Part shown: in pieces, positions 57,539 through 64,000 of the stretch
How the letters are laid out: the number at the start of each line of letters is the position of its first letter
Position numbering within the stretch: the first letter of the stretch is position 1
NCBI RefSeq assembly: GCF_023065955.2
Contig: NW_026622997.1
Coordinates: 9,906,001 to 9,970,000, forward strand
Direction of reading: 5' to 3'
Origin: Ursus arctos
Lineage: Eukaryota > Chordata > Mammalia > Carnivora > Ursidae
Length of the DNA: 64,000 bases
Made by a program: the position numbers and the translations under genes
The notes under the pieces: generated by a model
Told to the model about the DNA's origin: nothing
The model's input: only the letters and a program-made list of their open reading frames with translations
Databases searched by the model: none

Positions 57539-57890
57539 ATGCAATCCTAAGGGGTCCTTTGTATGATGCCATTTATATAACATTCTTGAAATTCTAAAAT
57601 TATGGGAGTGGAGCACGGACTTACCAGTTACCATGGGTGATGGACGTGATCAGGGGAGGTGAGCATGGCTGTGAAAGGGCAGATTGAAGGCTCCTCGTGT
57701 TGGAATGTTCTGTGTTTTGAATGTATCAGTGTGATCTTGGTGTGATCTTGGTGCTGTAGTTTTGCCAGATGTTATCATTGGGGGAAATTGGGCAAAGAGT
57801 GCATGGGTTCTCTCTATAGTATTTATTATAACTGTTTGTAAATCTATAATTATCTCAAAATTAAAAATTGAATTTTAAAAATCACCTTAA

Positions 57891-58299
57891 AAGCTAATTC
57901 CTCTAGAGCGCTGGGTTGTCTTCTAGCCGTTTGTATATTTGACAGTCATTTACTCATTTAGTAAGTTCCTACTTTTTGCCAAATTCACTGCTAGTTTCTG
58001 AAAGTACAAAGAGTGAAGACAAGTCTGGATATAAATATTTGGGATTCAGAAGCATCTAAGTGGTGGGATACGACCTGGGGAGGATATTATAGCTTCAGAG
58101 AGCGTCAGAGCAGTACTTATTTCACTCTGTTGTGTTGAATTCCAGACTGTGAGTTTGAGTAGATGGCCATCATTCCATCACTTTTTTATTCATTTTATCC
58201 ATCATTTATTCAGCTTTCTATCCCCAGTACTTGCCTTTGTAGTGGGATATATGGTGCACTAATGCAAATATGCTGGATGCTTGATTGACTGCATGAATA
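57891..58299. other. Unassigned, with a weak ancient-repeat core
   Basis: 57940-58030 (catttactcatttagtaagt, gctagtttctgaaagtacaa) is weakly similar to the 'gagcacctactatgtgcc' core. The rest was not recognised. Confidence 0.35.
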
Positions 58300-58805
58300 T
58301 GATGGGGTTTGGGATATGCTTTCTCCCAAATATGGCCCCTTGGCATATTGAAAATCTTAAGCTGAAGGAATTTGAAAAAATGACAGAAGCAAGAAGGTCA
58401 CTCTGCTTCTCCCCACCTTCTCTGAAAGCAGGAGATAAATCTCCCATATGAAAGGTACCCTCCCTATACTAGGAGGAAAGAATGCATTATTATCACCAGG
58501 GGGGGAATCTGGGGCCGAGAAATCCGTACAAACCTTGTTAAACTAACCCTTACCTTCTTAGTTACTTCATCATTTACTACCCCTCACCCTTCACAAATTG
58601 ATTGTTTCTTTGTCTATAAGATATAAAAGCTTCCTGCTCTGGTCCTGCTTTGGGCCTTGATTCTCTCGTGAAGGCTCCCATGTACATTGTAAACATTTAA
58701 CAAAATTTGCATCTTTTTCTCCTGTTAATCTGTCTTTGTCACTTTACTTTTCAAACCCTGCCATAGACCCTAAGAGGGTCGAGGAAAACTTTTTATTTCC
58801 CTACA
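58300..58805 (+). mobile_element. Solo LTR of an old ERV1 (MER-type), sense
   Basis: Starts tgatggggtttgggatatgc and ends tatttccctaca (TG...CA). A TATA box lies at gatataaaagcttcc (58619-58633), then ttggtcctgctttgggcctt-like leader, gtaaacatttaacaaaattt (degenerate polyadenylation signal), and the ERV1 LTR ending cctgttaatctgtctttgtc ... gagggtcgaggaaaac. No coding region is attached. Confidence 0.78.
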
Positions 58806-59044
58806 AATGCTTTAGTTTTTATGAGGGCAATAAGCTTTATGACCTAACAAAAGAATTGGATAGGGAGATGCAAAATTAATTTTTTTAGATTATGGGTATG
58901 TGTCTTTTCACAGTATGATGGACAGCTACTGATTGGTGGACTCAAAATTGAGCAAACCCACAAAAATCTACATCTCCAAAGAACACATTTCTGATATATT
59001 CCTTGTGATAGCTCATGGAGGATTTTCGGGAGTACCTTGACAGG
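58806..59044. other. Unassigned sequence
   Basis: Nothing recognised. Confidence 0.35.
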
Positions 59045-59059
59045 ATATCGACAATGATT

Positions 59060-59265
59060 TTTTTTTTTTTTTTAAGATTTTATTTATTTATTTGACAGAG
59101 ATAGAGACAGCCAGCAAGAGAGGGAACACAAGCAGGGGGAGTGGGAGAGGAAGAAGCAGGCTCATAGCAGAGGAGCCTGATGTGGGGCTCGATCCCATAA
59201 TGCTGGGATCACGCCCTGAGCCGAAGGCAGACGCTTAACCGCTGTGCCACCCAGGTGCCCCTTGA
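59060..59265 (-). mobile_element. Young bear-type SINEC, full length
   Basis: Reverse SINE with T-run, gagatagagacagccagcaa, gcaggctcatagcagaggag, cgctgtgccacccaggtgcc. 15-bp target duplication atatcgacaatgatt at 59045-59059 and 59266-59280. Confidence 0.97.
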
Positions 59266-59280
59266 ATATCGACAATGATT

Positions 59281-59550
59281 ACCTGATTCCCCACAACAAA
59301 CTACATTTGTCCTCTTCCCCTATTACAGAAGCTTGGTGTGTAAAAGCAAGGGGGGAGGGAATTCAGATGGAGTTAATTTCTTGCTGTGCTCTTACAGTAG
59401 TTTTTCTAGGATAAGGCACACACATATAAAAATAAAGATAGTGTGTTATATGTCTAGTTTCTTAGCTGCTTTATCTATTTTGTGATCATTGTCCGATGTC
59501 AAAAAAATTTTTTAATAACTGTTTCCTATCACATCATTTGCACTGTTAAA
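59281..59550. other. Unassigned sequence
   Basis: Nothing recognised. Confidence 0.35.
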
Positions 59551-59554
59551 AGAT

Positions 59555-59880
59555 AATCAGATGCACATTAAACTTTCTAAGAGTTTATTTGAGCAAATAT
59601 AGATTCGAATTAGGCAATGCCAAACAAAATAGTTAGGAGCACTCCATGGACAGGAGTTTGGGGAGAGGCTTTTATAGAGAAAAGGTGGAAACAAAGTAAG
59701 GAAATTATCGATTGGCTACAGCTTAACGCCTAGTTGGCTGTTTGTGATAGGTCGTCCTTATGTTTTGATATTGTAACCTCGAGGCATTTGCAGGCTTAGA
59801 TTTTGGTTTGCTTATGTAGGCTGCCATGGCATTAGAGCCACCTCGGTCTAATAGCCTCTTTTAAAATTAATTTAACAGTA
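59555..59880 (-). mobile_element. LTR of an old endogenous retrovirus, antisense
   Basis: On the minus strand it has a TATA box followed by agcctctcccc (ctataaaagcctctccc near 59670) and downstream AATAAA (gctcaaataaactc near 59590), the order expected of an LTR U3-R. Other recognisable blocks: ggagcactccatggacagga, gctgtttgtgataggtcgtc, gtaggctgccatggcattag. Family name not assigned. Confidence 0.6.
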
Positions 59881-60184
59881 CCATGCTTTATTTCACCAGC
59901 TTCTTAGAGTTGGACACTTACGCTTTTTCCAAGTAGGGATACTCAGTTTCTTGTTTTGCCCTATTCAGTTGTTTAGAGGCAGTACGCTTTTGCCATCTCT
60001 ATAAAAAGACAAGGACACCATGTCTAACAGACTAAATCTCTGGCAGTAAATATTTGAAACAGCTTTTGTTTTTTCCCATTTATAAGGTAGGTCATCTACT
60101 GCTATGATGTTTTTTTGACAGTAACTTTGATTTCTGGGAGGAAGCCTTATGCTCCTCTTTCAGAAGATTAACATTGATTTTTTG
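59881..60184. other. Unassigned sequence
   Basis: About 300 bp without recognised content. Confidence 0.35.
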
Positions 60185-60591
60185 GATTTTTATTAAATTA
60201 TTTTAATTCCATATAGTTAACATACAGTGTTATATTAGTTTCAGGTGTACAATATAGTGATTTAACTATTCTATACATTACTCAGTGCTCATAATGGGAA
60301 GGGTCCTCTTACTCCCCTTCACCTATTTCACCCAACTCCCCACTCACCTCCCTCTGGTAACCATCATTTTGTTCTCTATAGTTAAGAGTCTGGTTCTTGG
60401 TTTGTTTCTCTGTCTCTCTCTTTTTTTCTTTTGTTCTTTGCTTGTTTTGTTTCTTAATTCCACGTATGAGTGAAGTGAAATCATCTGGTTTTTGTCTTTT
60501 TCTAACTTATTTTGCTTAGCATTATACTCTAGCTCCATCCATGTTGTTGCAAATGGTAAGATTTTATTATTTTTTATGGCTGAATATTATT

Positions 60592-60628
<37 letters not shown>

Positions 60629-61735
60629 TACATCTTTATCCATTTATCTATTGATGGACACTTGGGATGCTTCCATAATTTGGCTGTTGTAAATAATGCT
60701 GCAATAAACACAGGGGTACATGTATCCTTTCAAATTCGTGTTCTTGTTTTATTTGGGTAAATACCTAGTAGTTCAGTTACTAGATTGTAGGGTTGTTCTA
60801 TTCTTAACTTTTTGAGGAAACTACATACTGTTTTCCACAGTGGCTGCACCAGTTTGCATTTCCATCAACAGTGCAAGAGGGTTCTTTTTTCTCCACATCC
60901 TCACCAACACTTGCTATTTCTTATGTTTTTGATTTTAGCCGTTCTGACAGGTGTAACGCAATACCTCATGCATTTTCCTGATGATGAGTGATGTTGAGCA
61001 TCTTTTCATGTATCTGTTGGCCATCTGGATGTCTTCTTTGGACAAATGTCTGTTCCTGTCTTCTGCCCATTTTTAAATTGGATTATTTGGGTGGTTTTTT
61101 TTGTGTTGAGTTGTATCAGTTCTTTATATATTCTGGATACTAACCCTTTATCATGTATGTCATTTGCAAATATCTTCTCCCATTCAGTAGGTTGTCTCTT
61201 AGTTTTGTTGTTTATTTCCTTTGCTGTGCTGAAACTTTTTATTTTGATATAGTCCCAATAGTTTATTTTTGCTTTTGTTTCCCTTGCCTCAGGAGACTTA
61301 TCTAGGACGATGTTGCTAAGGCTGGTGTAAAAAAAAATTACTGCCTGTATTGTCGCCTAAGATTTTTATGTTGTCACATCTCACATTTAGGTCTTTAATT
61401 CATTTTGGGTTTATTTTTGTGTATGATGTAAGAAAGTGGTCCAGTTTCGTTCTTTTTCATGTAGCTCTCCAATTTTCCCAACACCATTTGTTGAAGAAAC
61501 TCCTTTTTCCCATTGCATATTCTTTCCTGCTTTGTCAAAGATTAATTGACCATAAAATTGTGAATTTGTTTCTGGGTTTTCTGTCCTGTTCCGTTGATCT
61601 GTGTGTCTGTGTTTGTGCCATTGCCATACTGTCTTGATTACTATAGCTGTGTAGTATAACTTGAAATCTGGAAGTGTGTTACTTCCAGATTTGTTTTTCT
61701 TCTTCAAGATTGTTTTGGCTGTTCTAAAAATCTAA
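60185..61735 (-). mobile_element. 5'-truncated carnivore L1, antisense
   Basis: 3' end near 60185 (attaaattattttaattcca, tagttaacatacagtgttat), then the ORF2 C-terminus in reverse. The minus-strand piece 61411-61707 encodes [20 protein letters not shown] and [20 protein letters not shown]. It stops abruptly at about 61735, the 5' truncation point. A (TG)n tract is inside. Several stops and frameshifts. No secure target duplication. Confidence 0.92.
60594..60627 (+). repeat. (TG)n microsatellite inside L1
   Basis: About 17 TG units within the L1 3' region where such tracts recur (also a short one at 20250-20262 in the full-length L1). Confidence 0.97.
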
Positions 61736-61809
61736 AATAATTTAAGTATGTAATGCCCACTCTGCTGAAGTATTTGTTTACTACTCTGTGGGTGTTTGTG
61801 CTTTCTTTG

Positions 61810-61990
61810 TGTGAAGGAAAATACAAGTGGGATCGTGGAAAGAGCACTAGGTGACAAGTAAAGGAGAAAGAAGGCCTGGTCTGTAGTTCTCCTGGTGTCT
61901 GCAGGGAAGGTGTCTCTGGGCCTCAGTTTTCATATCTGTTAAATGCCATACTTGGTCTAGCTCATCTTTAAGTTCCCTCTGACGTTACAT
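61810..61990 (+). mobile_element. MIR, sense
   Basis: tcgtggaaagagcactaggt, gaaggcctggtctgtagttc, tctctgggcctcagttttca and tatctgttaaatgccatact follow the MIR pattern. Confidence 0.7.
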
Positions 61991-62680
61991 TTTTAAGTTT
62001 CTTTTTAAATTTCAATATATGCTTAACTAAACACAGAGACAACCATCCTTTCAAATGTTGGAAAAGCTGTGGAAGAGTGAAGCCCAAGGTAAAATGGGAA
62101 AGCAGGCTTCTGAGGTCCTCCTCTTTGCAACTTTGTACTTTTTGAAGTGAATTCTTAGAACTATAGACACAGACATATATTCTAGTATAAGTGAAAAATA
62201 TTTCCAAATCTTAGTATGTTAACATCTCCATTGTACAGAGATTAATTTTCTACCCATGTCATTGTTTTGGTGCCAGGGTCTGGGAATTAAAAGCCTATGA
62301 GGAATAAAAAACTGGCCATTTCAATCTTCCTGCACTAAAACCAGGCACTTCATTCCTTAGGTCTGCACTCATTCTTGTGGATACTTAGCATTTAGTTCTA
62401 ATGAGCTTAATTATTTTACTTCTTTGATAGCTTTCAACAGAGTGAAAGCCTCAAACTCGAGAGGTTGGCAGAGCTGTTAGTACTATTAGAATAGCGGTAG
62501 AGGTTCTGCTGACCAACTGAAATCAAAGAGGCAAAAAATTTAAAACACTAAAAAAAACTGTATGATTGCAAAGAATAGCAGTGGCTTTTCCTAAAGGATG
62601 AGGGTTGTCATTGAGAAAAGTTTAAATTTTGTGTATAGTCTTTGTTAAAGCGTATAGTAACGTTTCACAGTATTTCAGTA
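61991..62680. other. Unassigned sequence
   Basis: Non-coding; nothing recognised with confidence. Confidence 0.35.
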
Positions 62681-62862
62681 CTAGTGGTTCTCCAAGCTTT
62701 GCTGACATAGAATCACCCAGAAGCCTTGTTAAAGTTCAGACTGCTGGCCCTGCCCCACAGTCTCTATTTCTAGGTTCAGGGGTGGGGTCCGAGAATCCAT
62801 TACTCACAGTTTCTTTATTAATATTGATGTTGCTGGTCCTGGGACCACACTTTGAGAACTGT
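62681..62862 (+). mobile_element. MER5A (hAT-Charlie MITE)
   Basis: Terminal inverted repeats ctagtggttctccaagcttt and cacactttgagaactgtc. Interior gacatagaatcacccagaag, gttaaagttcagactgctgg, ccctgccccacagtctctat, ttcaggggtggggtccgaga, gttgctggtcctgggaccac. A non-autonomous hAT element about 180 bp long, close to the consensus length. Confidence 0.92.
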
Positions 62863-63432
62863 CTTATGCAGCATTTTAATGTTTATAATAATTTATTTAT
62901 TTAAAATAATAAATTTAAATTTCTTGGAAAAATTAACTTATGTGTAAAGCTCATTCCTTATTAAATAGTTATTTCTAAAATATCTTCATTTTGTATCCTA
63001 CCTCCTATAGCTCCCTCCTTGGATGGGAATTGAGAGCTTAAGGAATAGGATTTTTGTTTTTCTTCCCTCTGTACTGTTCTCTCCTTTGAGAGTCTGTTGT
63101 CAGTTCCTCAAGGTAGAGAAACTCCAAATATTTGTGATTTTCCATTTTTGAATTCATTTGTTTCTACTTTCTTCCTTATTCTTAATTTTATTTGGTTGTC
63201 TTTTTACTATTGGAACCCAAAACTTACTTTTACATTTTTCACATTATTAATATGTTTAATGGCATTTTATCTGAGCACAGGTCATAAAATTCTCTCTCAC
63301 ACGTTCACACACGCACACACCAAAATTAAGGAGGTTATAACACTTTGGTACAAAAGTAAGTTTTTCTCCCTCCGTCTCCCAGCCACCCAGTTCTCTTCCT
63401 TGGAGGCATCTGCTCTTGTCATAACATTCATG
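62863..63432. other. Unassigned AT-rich sequence
   Basis: A short (AC)n-like tract at 63303-63319. The 126-codon plus ORF starting at 63097 runs into the next repeat and shows only hydrophobic stretches from T-rich DNA; not called. Confidence 0.35.
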
Positions 63433-64000
63433 CAGTCCTTATTATTCATGGATTATTCATGGATTCTGTATGTGTGAATTTGCCTAATCGCTAACGTGTG
63501 TTTGTAACCTCGAACACTAGGGGTCTTTCGTAGTCATTTGAGGACACGTACAGAGTATTAAAACTTTGATGCACCCATGTTTCCACCTGGGGTCCAACAA
63601 GGCAATGCTCTGCCTTCTTATTTCAGTGCTTGCTGTAAACACGTGTCCTTTTTGCCATCTATTTAGTGCCATGTTTTTCATATTTCTCTGTTTGTTGTGG
63701 ATGATTTTTGCTGTTTAAAATGGTCCCCAAGAGTGGTGCTGAAGTGCTCTCTCATGCTTCCAAGCTCAAGAAGGCTGTGATGTGCCTAATGGAGAAAGTA
63801 CGTGTGTTAGATAGCTTCATTCAGCCCTGAGTTATGGTGCTGTGGGTTGTGAGTTCAATGTTAGTGAATCAACAGTATATATTAAATAGAGTATCTTTTA
63901 ACAGAAACACACATAAAACAAGATTATGTATTGATCAGTTGACAAAAATGTGAACATAGGCTCATAGGAAACTAACTCTGTATTTCCCCTAGGAGCAGTG
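63433..64000 (+). mobile_element. Tigger7/MER44-like element, cut by the window end
   Basis: Starts cagtccttattattcatgga, with a small internal repeat of attattcatggatt, then gaatttgcctaatcgctaac, caacaaggcaatgctctgcc, tttttgccatctatttagtg, and after the short ORF ttcaatgttagtgaatcaac, aacagaaacacacataaaac and tttcccctaggagcagtg. This is the non-autonomous MER44 type derived from a Tigger7 transposon. The right terminus is beyond the window. Confidence 0.8.
63720..63830 (+). pseudogene. Tigger-type transposase N-terminal remnant
   Basis: A 36-residue open start, MVPKSGAEVLSHASKLKKAV then MCLMEKVRVLDSF, ends at TGA 63828-63830. It corresponds to the first helix-turn-helix of the pogo/Tigger DNA-binding domain. 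The following frame (gtgagttcaatgttagtgaa) continues that domain after the stop. Not functional. Confidence 0.7.

Larger units (their letters stand above)
53560..57890 (+). mobile_element. Old L1 (L1M-type) ORF2 to 3' end, sense, in four pieces
   Basis: Pieces: 53560-54365 (ORF2 with the reverse-transcriptase palm motif fossil ttacagatgatatgattgta, F/YADD region), 55340-55649, 55876-56690 (ORF2 C-terminus: gtcagaatggcaaaagtaga, gcgacccagcaattacactc), and 57545-57890 (3'UTR: accatgggtgatggacgtga, ctataattatctcaaaatta). They are separated by an antisense L1-type fragment with a SINE, a young SINE, and an LTR with a SINE. All coding potential is lost. Confidence 0.75.

Noticed and set aside
1..64000. 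CRISPR array, prokaryotic operon or phage content
   Set aside because: No regularly spaced direct repeats with unique spacers, no dense long ORFs, and abundant mammalian retroelements.

Overview
The window is nuclear DNA from a carnivoran mammal, most likely a bear (Ursidae). The main evidence is many copies of the tRNA-Lys-derived carnivore SINE (SINEC/Can-SINE). Several belong to a young subtype whose body reads tgcttgtgttccctctctcg followed by ctggctgtctctat and ends in (AAATA)nAAATCTT; I associate this subtype with giant panda and other bears. Carnivore-type L1 elements and AT-rich, intron-less sequence fit. The species call rests on memory of SINE subtypes and was not searched.

I find no intact protein-coding gene, rRNA, tRNA, CRISPR or bacterial-type operon. 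The sequence is intergenic or deep-intronic and is built mainly of transposable-element layers. From left to right: 0-8 kb holds SINEs, an old L1 and one copy of an unnamed ancient repeat carrying a MER5-like hAT insertion. 7.9-12.1 kb is an old L1 (5'UTR plus ORF1) split by an almost complete Tigger1 DNA transposon with TA target duplication. 13.1-14.8 kb is a processed pseudogene of a MARK-family kinase (MARK2-like), recognisable from the kinase domain through UBA to the C-terminal KA1 domain. 19.9-26.3 kb is a full-length but dead L1 in antisense, with a probable 12-bp target-site duplication. 29.3-33.9 kb carries old LTRs, two truncated SINEs, a poly(A)-only insertion and two solo LTRs of one ERV1-like family. 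39.3-39.7 kb is a SINE-in-SINE nest. 40.0-40.9 kb is an old L1 holding a Tigger-type MITE. 42.8-44.6 kb is an MLT1 LTR and a second copy of the unnamed ancient repeat. 44.7-45.9 kb holds a SINE, then a possible terminal exon/3'UTR and a possible 24-nt microexon. 46.45-48.25 kb is an L1 with a textbook 5' inversion (twin priming) and a perfect 16-bp target duplication. 51.6-57.9 kb is a dense nest of two old L1s in opposite orientation with SINEs and an LTR. 58.3-64 kb contains further LTRs, a 5'-truncated L1, MIR, MER5A and, running off the end, a Tigger7/MER44-like element.

Nothing here works together as a gene system. The value of the window is chronological: many insertions have readable target-site duplications, so their order can be reconstructed. 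The only candidates for host function are the splice-site-bounded sequences near 45.0 and 45.9 kb and a CpG-enriched patch with a 133-codon minus-strand ORF near 49.2-49.8 kb. None could be confirmed from the sequence alone.
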